Made by a program: the position numbers and the translations under genes. DNA of 64,000 nt from NCBI RefSeq assembly GCF_947179515.1, contig NC_067478.1:27794605-27858604 (forward strand), read 5' to 3'. The notes under the pieces were generated by a model, which saw nothing but the letters and a program-made list of their open reading frames with translations, was not told the origin of the DNA and made no database searches. Of the stretch, positions 9,690 to 20,654 are shown piece by piece. The stretch's first letter is position 1. The number at the start of each line of letters is the position of its first letter. This stretch comes from Apodemus sylvaticus (taxonomy: Eukaryota; Chordata; Mammalia; Rodentia; Muridae).

Positions 9690-10915
9690 GACCTTTGGTT
9701 TCCAGGCATGAAATAGACAGGAAGCCTACTACGTATCTGTTTGATCTGTATAAGCAGAACAGTTCTCAAACAAATGAAAGAAAGGCTACATTGGATCGTG
9801 GCAAAAGGCTGTCTCGGCCAGTGAATCCATTTCCAGACTTGAGTCAGTTTGCAGATCCAGAAACCCTTGAATGAAGGGGTGGCCAGGTTCCCCTGAGGAA
9901 GGATCTTGATAAGACACCTGAAAGTTTTGCTGTTAGTCTTTCTCCAAATTCTTTCCCAGAGGGACTTACAGCCTTTTACAAGGGTAACTGTACACTGGGG
10001 GAAAGGAAATAATCAGACATTCCAGGGTCTACTGGATACTGGTTCTGTGTTGACACTGATCCCAGGAAACATTGTGGCCCTCCAGTTAGGGTAGGGGCTT
10101 ATGGAGGACAGGTGATTAATGGAGTTTTGACTGATGTCTGACTCACAGTAGGTCCAGTAGGTCCCCAAACACATCCTGTGGTCATTTCCCCAGTTACAGA
10201 ATATATAATTGGGATAGATATATTCAGAAATTGGCAGAGTCCTCACATTGGTTCCCTGATCTGTGGAGTGAGGACTATTATGGTTGGAAAGGCTAAATGG
10301 AAGCCTTTAGAGTTGCCTCTGCCAAAGAAAATAGTGAATCAAAAACAGTATCGTATTCCTGGAGGAATTGCCGAAATTACTGCCACTATCAAGGACTTGA
10401 AAGATGCCGGGGTGGTGGTTCCCACCACATCTCCCTTTAACTTTCCCATCTGGCCAGTGCAGAAGACAGATGGATCATGGACAATGACAGTTGACTATTG
10501 AAAACTAAATCAGGTAGTAACTCCAATTGCAGCTGCTATACCAGATATAGTTTCATTACTTGAGTAAATTAACACATCTGCTGGTACCTGGTATGCAGCT
10601 ATTGATCTGGCAAATGCCTTCTTCTCAGTATCTGTCTATAAGGACCACCAGAAGCAATTTGCTTTCAGTTGGCAAGGCCAGCAGTATACCTTTACAGTTT
10701 TGCCTCAAGAATATATTAACTCTCCGTCCCTGTGTCATAACTTAGTTAGAAGGAATCTTGATCATTTGTCTCTTCCACGAAATATCACATTGGTGCACTA
10801 TATTGATGACATTATACTGATTGGACCAAGTGAGCAGGAAGTAGCAACGACTCTGGATTCATTGGTAACATATATGCATATCAAAGAATGGGAAATAAAT
10901 CCAACCTGACCATTA
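9690..10915 (+). pseudogene. Endogenous retrovirus protease/reverse transcriptase remnant
   Basis: Broken pro-pol in the plus sense, spread over several frames. An aspartic-protease active site with motif LLDTGS is encoded near 10029-10046. A reverse transcriptase N-terminal part follows (10178-10501, ending at an in-frame stop), then AIDLAN-type text near 10600, and the catalytic YIDD motif near 10799-10810 within 10700-10909. In-frame stops (for example 10499 and 10562) and frame changes show it is dead. RNase H and integrase are missing. It ends where minus-strand gag-like sequence begins. The ERV class of the pol part was not determined. Confidence 0.75.
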
Positions 10916-11230
10916 CAGGGTATGTCATTATAAACATCGTTTTGCCAACAAATTGGGAAAAGATCTTCACCAACCCTACATCAGATAGAGGGCTAATATC
11001 CAATATATACAAAGAACTTAAGAAGTTAGACCCCAGAAAAACAAATAACCCTATTAAAAAAATGGGGTACAGAGCTAAACAAAGAATTTTCACCTGAAGA
11101 ACTTCGGATGGCTGAGAAGCATCTTAAAAAATGCTCGACTTCATTAGTCATTAGGGAAATGCAAATTAAAACAATCCTGAGATTTCACCTTACACCAGTC
11201 AGAATGGCTAAGATTAAAAATTCAGGAGAC

Positions 11231-11409
11231 CAGCCTGGCGGTGGTAGCTCACGCCTGTAATCCCAGCACTCTGGGAGGCAGAGGCAGGTGGATTTCTGAG
11301 TTCGAGGCCAGCCTGGTCTACAGAGTGAGTTCCAGGACAGCCAGGGCTACACAGAGAAACCCTGTCTCGAAAAAACCAAATCCAAAAAACCAAAAAACAA
11401 AAACCAAAA
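11231..11409 (+). mobile_element. B1 SINE nested in the L1
   Basis: Near-consensus mouse B1 with an A-rich tail of CCAAAAAA pattern. The 15-bp duplication AAAAATTCAGGAGAC is exact at 11216-11230 and 11410-11424, and the L1 text resumes without loss. Confidence 0.95.
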
Positions 11410-11710
11410 AAAAATTCAGGAGACAGCAGGTGTTGGTGAGGATATGGAGAAAGAGGAACACTCCTCCACTGCTGGTGGGGTTGCAAATTGGTACAACCAC
11501 TCTGGAAATCAGTCTGGTGGTTCCTCAGAAAACTGGGCATGTCACTTCCAGAGGATCCTGCTATACCACTCCTGGGCATATACCCAGAGGATTCCCCAGC
11601 ATGTAGTAAGGATACGTGCTCCACTATGTTCATAGCAGCCCTATTTGTAGTAGCCAGAAGCTGGAAAGAACCCAGGTATCTCTCAACGGAAGAATGGATG
11701 CAAAAAATGT

Positions 11711-11750
<40 letters not shown>
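11711..11750. repeat. (TA)n microsatellite inside the L1
   Basis: Twenty TA units at the usual TATA-rich site of L1 ORF2 3' ends. Confidence 0.9.
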
Positions 11751-11754
<4 letters not shown>

Positions 11755-12171
11755 ATGGAGTACTAGTCAGCCATTAGAAACAATGAATTCATGAAATTCT
11801 TAGACAAATGGATGGAGCTGGAGAACATCTTACTAAGTGAGGTAACCCAGTCTCAAAAGATCAATCATGGTATGCACTCACTAATAAGTGGATATTAGCC
11901 TAAAAAATTGGAATACCCAAAACATAATCCACACATCAAATGAGGTACAAGAAGAATGGAGGAGTGGCCCCTGGTTCTGGAAAGACTCAGTGTAGCAGTA
12001 TAAGGCAAAACCAGAACAGGGAAGTGGGAAGGGGTGGGTGGGAGAACAGGGGGAGGGAATGGGGCTTTGTGACTTTCGGGGAGTAGGGGGCCAGAAAAGG
12101 GGAAATCATTTAAAATGTAAATAAAAAATATATCGAATAAAAAAAATCACACAAAAAAACATTGTTTTGTC

Positions 12172-12600
12172 TACGCTGTCCATTATAATAACTACAATCA
12201 TCTTGTCTCTGGCGATTCAATGCTGCCACCTGGTCCTTGTTACCTCGGGGCCCAAATAAACCCATTGAATTTAATTCATCTAATCGAGCAGCAGCATCTC
12301 CAACCCTAAGGTCTGGCACAAGGAAAAGGGAAAGAGCAAAACTCTTCAAATGTGCTGGTGCCCCTCTCACCAGTTTGCATCTTATAGGATTGGTGAAGGG
12401 CCTATCTCCTGGGCCTTCCCATTGAAGAGGATTAGGTTTTATACAACATATCCACTCTAGCATTGCACTTTCCCTGAGCCTTAAAATCCCATCATCAACA
12501 CTAAGCCAAGAGAGAGATATCAGGCATCTCCATCTCCTTTTCAGTAGGCAGCAGGGCCAGGCCTGGGATTTAGAGGACTCCTCTGGTAGCCACACTAGGG
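12172..12600 (-). pseudogene. Endogenous retrovirus gag remnant, ERV-L (class III) type
   Basis: The minus strand is open for about 140 codons (12595 down to about 12172; the nominal 161-codon frame runs on into L1 tail). The translation contains the spaced pattern DGI.RLRE..M.EW, QW.GP.D, VR...KSF..SL, then VG..AARL..L. I recognise this as the capsid-region pattern shared by ERV-L Gag and the mouse Fv1 restriction factor. The N-terminal part of gag is not identified. Removing the L1 and its duplication would join this remnant at about 10915-10931 to the plus-strand pol remnant, so gag and pol lie in opposite orientation. Confidence 0.6.
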
Positions 12601-12814
12601 AGCAGACGGTTTTTATGGTGACAGGGCTGTTGGCTTTGGAATTGTGGAGACTTGGATTCTGCCTTTCTTGCTCAACATTTGTGTATCCTTAGGCAACATC
12701 TGTGTATCCTTAGGCTAAATCACCTCCCATCCTTGAGTATTATCAATAAAACATGGAAATAAAAGCATCTCCCCTGAGTGGTGTTAGCTGACAACTCATA
12801 AAAATCACTTGGTT
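12601..12814. other. Intergenic DNA, nothing recognised
   Basis: This could be more of the gag remnant upstream on the minus strand, but I see no clear reading frame. Confidence 0.3.
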
Positions 12815-12985
12815 AGCTAGGTGGTGGTTGGTGGTACATACCCGCCTTTAACCACAGCACTTGGGAAGCAGAGGCAGGAAGGTATCCATGAGTTTGAGGC
12901 CAGCTTGGTTTACAAAGGGAGTTCCAGGACATCCAGGGCAGCATAGAGAGATCCTATCTCAAAAGACTTAAATAACCAAACAACC
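12815..12985 (+). repeat. B1 SINE
   Basis: Sense B1: ctaggtggtggttggtggta, ccacagcacttgggaagcag, gagtttgaggccagcttggt, with an ACC/AAACC-rich tail. Confidence 0.75.
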
Positions 12986-13616
12986 AAACACACATACTTG
13001 GTCTGTAGACAGGATTTCTAACTGCTATTGTTATTTTCTTAATTTTTACAATTATATTGTCTCTTGTGGTAGTGCTGCAAATAGCTTTCGATGCCCTGCC
13101 CAAGCTCTAGGATTGGGCTGTGCTTCCAGCCTCTACCCAGCTTCTCTTGCATCCACATATAAAAGATACAGACACACAGTTGCTCAATTTCAACTTGCCT
13201 TCTTGGCACAATTGTTTGGCGATACTATCTCGCGCCTGGAAAAGCATGCCCTTATCAATACTCTTAGCTCTGCACCTCTCACCTGCTTAAACTTTAATTG
13301 CTAAACTCCCTTGACCACCACCTGTAGGAGCAGACTGTGTGCCCACTCCATTTTTAGATCTCTCATGGCTGGTCAACTTTTCTCCATCAGAAGCCTGGAG
13401 AACTCTGTCTCTTCCTTATGTCAGTCTCTTTTCCTCCAGGGAACCAGAAGTCCCAGCTATTCCTTCTATTGAGCAATTGACTCATGGCTTCTTTATTGAC
13501 AGATCAAGAACCAATTGAGGAATAGGACCTTAGCAAAAGAACCACCTTACATGGTAGTGCATGCCAGTAGAATATGCTTAAGAGGCAGAGGCAGGAGGCT
13601 AGCCTGGGCTACATGT
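12986..13616. other. Probable old dispersed repeat, unassigned
   Basis: Blocks such as acacagttgctcaatttcaa and atctcgcgcctggaaaagca look like mouse dispersed-repeat text, but I cannot name the family. No open frame of interest. Confidence 0.3.
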
Positions 13617-13765
13617 TTTAGCTGGTTGTAGTAGTGCACACCTTTAATCTCAGCACTTGGGACACAAACACAGGTGCATGTCTGTGAGTTTACAGTCATC
13701 TTGAACTATAGAGTGAATTCTAGGCCACCTAGGACTATATACTGGACTCTGTCTAAATTTTTTAA
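13617..13765 (+). repeat. Diverged B1 SINE
   Basis: Sense B1: tttagctggttgtagtagtg, cacctttaatctcagcactt, then gactctgtct. It is followed by a short TG run. Confidence 0.6.
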
Positions 13766-14089
13766 ATTGTGTGTGTGTGTCTGTGCCAGAAGACACATTT
13801 TGGTAGTCAGTTCTCTGCTCCTGCTGTGGACTTGGGAACTGAACTCTTTGGAGTTGCTCAAGACAGGAGGGAGGGAAAATCATGGAGTATTCTAATAGTT
13901 CAAAAATGAGAGTAAGCCTGCACTAAGACACAACTTCTGGTCCAATGAACAGACTAAGGCAGCGTCAAAGATGACTTGTGGACCTGTAAGTGTATTATTT
14001 GCTACAGATAAGTGTAGAAATACCATACAATGAAATTTCAGCTTGAGAAGTAGGGAGTAAGGGAGGGAGGGTGAGAGAAAAACTTGCTT
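13766..14089. other. Intergenic DNA
   Basis: 13790-13870 has a B3-like antisense look (gtagtcagttctctgctcct, gacttgggaactgaactctt). The rest is unassigned. Confidence 0.35.
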
Positions 14090-14300
14090 TACTTAATGGC
14101 CCTAAGGAAGTTGTGATGGTTTGAATGTGCTTGGTCCAGGGAGTGGCACCTCCTAATAGGAGGTGTGGCCTTGTTGGAGTTCTGGGGGTCTAGCCTGACA
14201 TACACAGAATCTGGGTTCTCAACTGGAAGCTGGGATATCTGGAAGGTGAGTAAGAAAACAAAAGATAACTTCTCAGGTACAAGCTGACAGGCAATTTTCA
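14090..14300 (+). repeat. LTR-like fragment related to 15880-18600
   Basis: The text gtgatggtttgaatgtgctt, gagtggcacctcctaatagg and gtggccttgttggag parallels the start of the element at 18437 (tgtagtggtttgtatatgct ... tggccttgttggag). It is probably another copy of the same terminal repeat family. Confidence 0.5.
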
Positions 14301-14306
14301 AGGCTT

Positions 14307-14308
<2 letters not shown>

Positions 14309-14349
<41 letters not shown>
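14309..14349. repeat. (TC)n microsatellite
   Basis: Twenty TC units. Confidence 0.9.
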
Positions 14350-14351
<2 letters not shown>

Positions 14352-14909
14352 TGAAGCTTGAGGCTGTGCACTCTCGAGGCTGGAGGTTGTGATCTCTTGT
14401 TCACCCCTTCTCTCTCTCTCACACACACTCCTCTGTGCATTCTTTCCCCACTTTTTTCTTGCCCCAGTCTTTTATTGTTACTTAAAAAGCAGGTACAGAA
14501 AGAGACATTGTATAATCATTACCAGATCAAATTCAAAAGAATGACCACATCTCACAGAGAATTAAGAATTATGATTGTTTTCCAAAGTTTCAGGCTTCTC
14601 CTATTCCCAGGCCTGTGGCCAAAATAATAACTGCAAACTTACCATTATTTAAACTTTAACTTTTGACTTGCTTATTATACTTAATATGCTTCAGCGCTCA
14701 GAGCTCCAAGGTCAGCTACATGCAGTTTCCTGTGAAGCTCTAATGATAAGTGACATGGGCAAAGGTGCTAGGCAGAGCAAGAAAGAGTCAGGCTAACCCT
14801 TAACTCAGCAGTTCTGCTAGCTTTCTGCTTCTGCACGTTGCACACAATGACTCTCCTAAGAGTCCCAGTGCTTTGACTTAGTTTTACTAGCATAAGATTT
14901 TATATATTC
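14350..14909. other. Intergenic DNA, nothing recognised
   Basis: No gene, RNA or clear repeat was identified. Confidence 0.35.
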
Positions 14910-15085
14910 TAAACTGGGAGGTGGTGGCATACACCTGTAATCCCAGCACTCTGGAAGGCAGAGGCAGGCAGATTTCTGAGTTCGAGGCCAGCCTGGTCTA
15001 CAGAGTGAGTTCCAGGACAGCCAGGGCTATACAGAGAAACCCTGTCTTGAAAAAAAAAACCAAATCCAAAAAAAAAAAAAAAACC
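14910..15085 (+). repeat. B1 SINE
   Basis: Sense B1 close to consensus (ctgggaggtggtggcataca through cagggctatacagagaaacc) with a long A-rich tail at 15050-15085. Confidence 0.9.
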
Positions 15086-15427
15086 CACCCCAAAAAGATT
15101 TTATGTATTCTATACTCAATTATTCACACATTTCCAAAGGAGACCAGGAACTACTCTCAAATGCTGTACAAAACTCTTCTTATAACTTCAATTGCTTTTT
15201 CCTTTCTCAGAGTCCCAATGTTGGCTTTGCTTCACTTTCTTGATTTATTTCTAAACATAATTTATTCAAATTTTCTTCGCAAGTCAAGCATTAATCTGAA
15301 ACTACCATTGTGCAGCTATTGTATTATTTCCAAGAAGAGAGTGTACAGCACGTACCCGGGCCATTAGGACTGTGCTGTGCTGTGCCCCTATGCCTCAATT
15401 TTTGATTGTTTAAAAATCATTACATTA

Positions 15428-15598
15428 GTCGGGCGGTGGTGGCACACACCTTTAATCCCAGCACTTGGGAGGCAGAGGCAGGCGGATTTCTGAGTTTGAG
15501 GCCAGCCTGGTCTACAGAGTGAGTTCCAGGACAGCCAGGGCTACACAGAGAAACCATGTCTCAAAAAACAAACAAACAAACAAACAAACAAACAACAA
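15428..15598 (+). repeat. B1 SINE with (CAAA)n tail
   Basis: Sense B1 (gtcgggcggtggtggcacac). Its tail has become a (CAAA)n microsatellite at 15563-15598. The flanking sequence aaaaatcattacatta occurs before it (15411-15426) and as aagaatcattacatta after it (15600-15615), a likely target-site duplication. Confidence 0.9.
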
Positions 15599-15749
15599 AA
15601 AGAATCATTACATTAAGGAACATCTAGTTTCACAGAATTCACCAGAGAAAGAAAAAGAAAAGTCAGATATAATAGAATGATTATTCACACCAAGGTCAAC
15701 TATACAGCCATTGTCCAGGGCTAAGGATAAGGAGAAATGTGAGCAACTT

Positions 15750-15773
15750 TTTTTTTTTTTTTTTTTTTTTTTT
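15750..15773. repeat. Poly-T run
   Basis: More than twenty T residues. It accounts for the Phe-rich open frames nearby. Confidence 0.9.
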
Positions 15774-16874
15774 GTTTATAAAGAGCTGCCATGGGCTTCT
15801 GAGATGTCTCCATCTAGGCCTGCTGTGGGTGGTTCCTTATTTCTGTCGATGGGTCCCCTGCTTCTCTGGGTCCCAGGTGCCATTATGTTATGGTATGCTA
15901 TCCCCAACATTGGAGGAAGTGTGTCATTGTGGGTTATGGGCTCTGAGACCCTCCTCCTAGCTGACTGTGAGTTGTTCTTCTCCTGTTTGCCTTCAGAACA
16001 AGATGTAGAACTCTTAGCTCCTCCAGCTCCATACCTACCTAGATGCTGCTATGCTTTCTGTCTTGATGATAATGGACTGAACCTCTTGTCCCTTATACAA
16101 GTTGTCTTGGTCATGGTGTCTGCTCACAGCAATAGAAACTCTAAGACAGAAGTTGGTTCCCCAGGGACTGGGGTATTGCTGTGTTATGCCTGAGCATGTT
16201 TTGTTTTGAGGAATGTGGATTTTGGGACATTGGAAAGCAGTGGAATGCTGGGGCTTAATGGGCCATCCTAGTAGGAATATGGAAGACATTGGTGCTAAGG
16301 GTGATTTAACTGTGCAGGGCTGGACCAAGGGGTTTCAGTGGAGAATAATTTTGGTATGTGGCCTAGAGACTGGTTTTGTGGTATTTTAGTGAAGAATGTG
16401 GCTGTTTTTTTGCCCTTGTCTGAAGTCTACCTGAGGCTAAGGTTAAAAACATTTATATTAATTGCATTGATAAATGAAGTCTCAAAAAAGCCCAGCAGAG
16501 TCTTTGTTCTCTGGTTTAGTCTCATGAAGAACATTTTGATCAAGTGTAATAAGCTTCGAAAGGAAAAGTACATCGTGTATGGATCAAAGACTAAAGGGGC
16601 ACCAGGAAGTAGAACGGAGATGAACAGGTTAAGGGAGTAGTGAGCTCAGGGCAAGTTCCAGCCTGCTAACTTAGTGTTTATGTGTTTGCAATTGAACAAG
16701 GGTTAGTTATATCATGTTAGGCATTATTACCTGGTTGTTTTCATTTGGACTTTTAATCTGGAATGAACTACAATCCAGAAATGGAGGGCACACCTGTGAT
16801 CCAGATCTTGAGGCTGGAAGAGACAGGCTTTGGATCCAGATCTTGAGGCATAGTGGCCATGAAAAGCTTAGGCC

Positions 16875-17085
16875 TGCCAGGCAGTGGTGGCACATGCCTT
16901 TAATCCCAGCACTTAGGAGGCAAAGGCAGGTGGATTTCTGAGTTCAAGGCTAGCCTGGTCTACAGAGTGAGTTCCAGGACAGTCAGGGCTACACAGAGAA
17001 ACCCTGTCTCAAAAAAAACAAAAACAAAAACAAAACAACAACAAAACAAAACAAAAAACCAACCAACCAAACAAACAAAAAACGA
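16875..17085 (+). repeat. B1 SINE
   Basis: Sense B1 (gccaggcagtggtggcacat through cagggctacacagagaaacc) with an extended CAAAA/CAACC-rich tail. Confidence 0.9.
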
Positions 17086-17089
17086 AAAG

Positions 17090-17320
17090 CTTAGGCTCAG
17101 GCTTGGTGATACACACTTGTAATCTCAAGAGACAAAGCCAAGCAGATTTCTGAGTTCAAGGCCAGCCTGGGACAGAACAAGCTCTAAGTGAAGAAAGGCT
17201 TAAGTCCAGGCATGGTGGTACTTGGCTTTGATCCCAGCATTCAGGAGACCAAGCCATGTAGATCGCTGAGTTCAAGATCAATCTACAGAGCAAGTTCCAG
17301 GACAGCCAAGCTTAGGCAGG
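17090..17320 (+). repeat. Two truncated B1 copies
   Basis: 17095-17175 (ggcttggtgatacacacttg ... caaggccagcctgg) and 17210-17320 (gtccaggcatggtggtactt ... ttccaggacagcca) are sense B1 pieces arranged head to tail. Confidence 0.6.
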
Positions 17321-18724
17321 CAGGAGCTGGAAAACAAGACAGCTGGTGATAATGTAATAGAACAAGGCAGCCACATTCTAGCTCCAGAAAGCAGCAAATG
17401 TGGCTTCAGCCATGTGGCTCTGACGTTGTAGTCAAGAGGAGACACTGGGACAATTGATGCTAGTTAGCAGGAGCTAAAAAATTAGTGGTGATTAAGGAGA
17501 GACCAGCATTACTGAGGTGAAATATGGGAAGTGTTTTCTGAGAGTACAAAGAAGCTGTCTTCCAGAAGTAGCCCAAGGTTGAACCTCATGCTGCAGCTGG
17601 ACGTGGTGATGTGTAAGAGTCACCCAGGTGGTACTAGTTTTGAAGACAAGAAGGGGTCATGGAGTGAAGCTCAGCACTGTGAGAGGCCAGGGAAGGCAAT
17701 TGGTAAAGGTGCAGCCTCAGTTGATGGCCTAGGACTAAAGGGGTCATGAAAAGAAGGTGAGGCTTGGCACCATGAAGAGAGCCTACGAGAGGCTTTTGGT
17801 GAAGTCAAGTTACAGTGGAAGACCCCAGAGTATTGGAGATGCCACAACCATGGCATGACCACCAAGATCAGCAGCAGCAGTGGAGTCAACCAGAGTGCTA
17901 GAGAGGACAGAGCTGGAGAGGTCACCTAAGCCCTTTGGAGGAGCCCAGAACTTCATGTGTGATCCCAGATATTAGAACAAGAAGCTGTAAAACTGGAGCT
18001 GCCTTGGAGACACCAAGATGTTAGAGATGTCAGAGCTGTGGGATCCCGGAAATTTGTTGCTGCTGAATCTGCCAACAGCAGTCAACAAGGATGAAAGGAG
18101 TTGGAGATCTGAAGAGCACTTTGACATCAGACATGGAGACATAGAGGTTGGACTTTGCCCAGTAGTTTTCTGTCTTGCTTTGGTCCAAGTATTTCCTCAA
18201 CATGACATTTTGGATATTCTGCATGGTGTGGGAAGTATGTAATCTGCTTTTTGACTTTTATTTCTCAAGGGATTACAGTTAGATTTCGTGAATCTCAGAA
18301 GAGATGTTGAATCTTAGATTTTTAACATTGCTGAGACTATGGGACTTTTGAAGTTGGACTAAATGTATTTTGCATTATGGTATGGCTAGGCATGGTCCCC
18401 TTAGACTCACAGACTATGGGGTTCAGGGAGTGGAATGTAGTGGTTTGTATATGCTTGGCACTCTTAGGAGCTATGGCCTTGTTGGAGTAGGTCAGATAGA
18501 GGGATAGAAACCCGGCATACAGAGAGTAACAGACCTGAGCCCCATAGTATAGAGGAACTTGGGTGTGCCTGGAACCTAGTTAACAGATCTGAGCTCTCAG
18601 ACTGTTAATCTATATTATTACTAATACTTTCGGAACATCTGTTGGGTATCAGCACTTTGTTCACATTAACAAACCAAGAGACACTGCCTTTTGTGTGTAT
18701 GTGTGTGGTTTTTTGGTATTTTTT

Positions 18725-18868
18725 TTTGAGACATTTCTCTGTGTAGCCCTGGCTGTCCTGGATCTCACTCTGTAGACCAGGCTGGCCTTGAACTCAGAAA
18801 TCCGCCTGCCTCTGCCTCTCAGAATGCCGGGATTACAGGTGTGCGCCACCACCGCCCAGCAGAGACAC
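18725..18868 (-). repeat. B1 SINE
   Basis: Antisense B1, near consensus (gagacatttctctgtgtagc through gcgccaccaccgcccagcag). Confidence 0.9.
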
Positions 18869-18974
18869 TGCCTCCTTAAAAATAATGGAGATAATTTCCT
18901 CCTTTCCAAATATCCCTCCTTTTGCTCTTCCTTCCTTCCTCTCTCTCTCCTTCTTTCTTTTTTCCTTTCTTTCT

Positions 18975-19145
18975 TTTTTTTGTTTTGTTTTTTGGATTTG
19001 TTTTTTTTTCCATACAGGGTTTCTCTGTGTAGCCCTGGCTGTTCTGGAACTCACTCTGTAGACCAGGCTGGCCTCAAACTCAAATCTTCCTGCCTCGGCC
19101 TCCCAGAGTGCTGGGATTATAGGTGTACGCTGCCACCACCTGGCC
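18975..19145 (-). repeat. B1 SINE
   Basis: Antisense B1 preceded on the plus strand by its T-rich tail and a TTTC/TTCC tract (18930-18975). A short deletion is present around the ggatttctgag block. Confidence 0.85.
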
Positions 19146-19187
19146 TTTTGCTCTTTCAACTTCATGGCCTCTTTTAAAAAATGTTAT

Positions 19188-19345
19188 AGTTGGGCAGTGG
19201 TGGTGCATGCCTTTAGTCCCAGTACTCAGGAGGCAGAGGCAAGTGGATCTCTGAATTCAAGGCCAGCTTGGTTTACAAAGTGAGTTCCATGATAGCCAGG
19301 GTCACATACATAAAGGCTGTCTTCACCCCGTGCCCCACAAAAAGT
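19188..19345 (+). repeat. B1 SINE
   Basis: Sense B1 (gttgggcagtggtggtgcat, ggccagcttggtttacaaag), moderately diverged. Confidence 0.75.
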
Positions 19346-19631
19346 TGTTACATATGCATATAAATGTATGTATATTCCTAAATATGTAAATACAACCCAC
19401 ATAGTCCATATAATATTACTGGTATGTACATGTGTTCACTGTTGACCATTTGGTATTCATAACCAGTTGGAACTTGTGTTGGTGTACTCTTCCTTGGGCG
19501 AGTTCCTGCTCTCTACAGTGCTTGCAGTCATGAGCTTTCCCCTGTCCATATTATCATGTCTATTGTGTCAATTTGTTTAGACAGGCGTGTTGTGAGACTT
19601 CATGGGTGTAGCTTCTAATATTTCTAGGTGA

Positions 19632-19765
19632 CAGAATTTTTTTTTTTTTTTTTTTTTTTGCTTTTTTTGAGACAGGGTTTCTCTGTATAGCCCTGGCTGT
19701 CCTGGAACTCACTCTGTAGACCTCTGGCCTCGAACTCAGAAATCCACCTGCCTCTGCCTCCCAAG
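19632..19765 (-). repeat. B1 SINE, head truncated
   Basis: Antisense B1 from its tail (poly-T, gagacagggtttctctgtat) to gcctctgcctcccaagtgct. The first third of the SINE is missing, so either it is truncated or the host sequence begins there. Confidence 0.85.
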
Positions 19766-19789
19766 TGCTCTTACAATCTTTTCACAGTG

Positions 19790-20520
19790 ATCAGCCCTTA
19801 GGTGTAGCTGTGTTATGTATCAATTGGGACTGGACCCAAAACTGCATTTTCATTGGATGTAGTTTTTTGTAATGGTCTCCATCTGTTGCAAAGCGAAATT
19901 TCCTTGATGAGGGGTGAAGATCATATTTATATGTATAAATGTTTAGGATGTTGCTAAACATTACACTGGCTTAGTAACGTGGCAGTTGTAGGTTCTCCAA
20001 AATCTGTGGTTCACTGGTCTTGGATTGTTGTCTAGGATTCCACTACCAGGAATGATTTTTCTCTTGTTGAGTGGGTTTTCCATTCAGTTAGAGAGAGCTG
20101 TTGGCTTGTGCCACTATCGTACCCTCCTCAGGGCTGTCATGTTGTGTGTTATGGTTCCCAGGTTTGGTAGGATTGTTGGTGGCTTCCCTTCTTTGGAAGC
20201 TTGCATGGAATCTTCTGGTATTAATGACAGCTAGTCTTCAAAGAGATTTTCAGAGCAGATCCAGTTCATGGTCTCTGCCTGTGTCTTTGTCTAGTGATCC
20301 TGCCCTCCAGGCGGCACTCCCTTTTTACTCTCCGGTCTCCGAAGTTACTCCAGGTTATATATTCCCATCTGAAGATTTAGAGATAGGAGCCTCAGACAAG
20401 AGAGAATGGGAGATGTTAGCCTTTCTGGGTCTTTTCTCCATTCCTCATTTACCAGACAGAGCAAGGGAAGGGTGTCTTTCTCCTTTCTTTAGGGGGACTT
20501 GCCAGTGACAACACTGTGAT
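19790..20520. other. Probable dispersed repeat, unassigned
   Basis: Blocks such as atggtctccatctgttgcaa and gatgaggggtgaagatcata, then gtggcagttgtaggttctcc, read like a common rodent interspersed element, but I cannot place its family. The plus strand is open for 135 codons at 20101-20508, without a recognisable product. Confidence 0.35.
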
Positions 20521-20654
20521 GTATTTACAAATACTAAGATGGCGAGCCGAGGTGTGACTCATACCGTCTGATTCTGTAATTCAGATTTTTGCCAACCATA
20601 ATGACTTAACACAATAATGGAGCAGCAGATTGAAAAATAAAAGGCCATCTTTTA

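Larger units (their letters stand above)
10947..12156 (+). mobile_element. 5'-truncated L1 (ORF2 3' end and 3' UTR) with target-site duplication
   Basis: Sense L1 starting inside ORF2 (caattgggaaaagatcttca) and running through the ORF2 C-terminal region (tggaaagaacccaggtatct, gagttctactagtcagccat-like text), the 3' UTR (tggaggagtggcccctggtt) and an A-rich tail. Flanking repeats AAACATCGTTTTGCC (10932-10946) and AAACATTGTTTTGTC (12157-12171) match at 13 of 15 bases. ORF2 is interrupted by stops and by a B1. The insertion landed in retroviral gag-derived sequence. Confidence 0.85.
15880..18600 (+). mobile_element. LTR-retroelement remnant, family unassigned
   Basis: The left part (15880-16150) ends with cacagcaatagaaactctaa and gaca, followed by gaagttggttccc, which could be a primer-binding-site region. 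The right end (18437-18600) starts again with tgtagtggtttgtatatgct. Between lie about 2.2 kb of internal sequence with no long open frame, interrupted by B1s at 16875-17320. The same terminal style (agcaatagaaaccctaacta or close) recurs at 35291-35692 and 53221-53605. It suggests a non-autonomous ERV, possibly MaLR-like. The family assignment is a guess. Confidence 0.45.

Noticed and set aside
9690..10915. Active retrovirus or reverse transcriptase gene
   Set aside because: In-frame stops and frame changes break it, RNase H and integrase are missing, and gag lies in the opposite orientation.
11241..11606. 121-codon plus-strand frame
   Set aside because: Reads across a B1 into an L1. Many other frames that begin with text like VAHACNPSTLGGRG are B1 translations.
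20101..20508. 135-codon plus-strand frame downstream of Xrn1
   Set aside because: Lies in what looks like a dispersed repeat. No familiar protein, start context or splice evidence.
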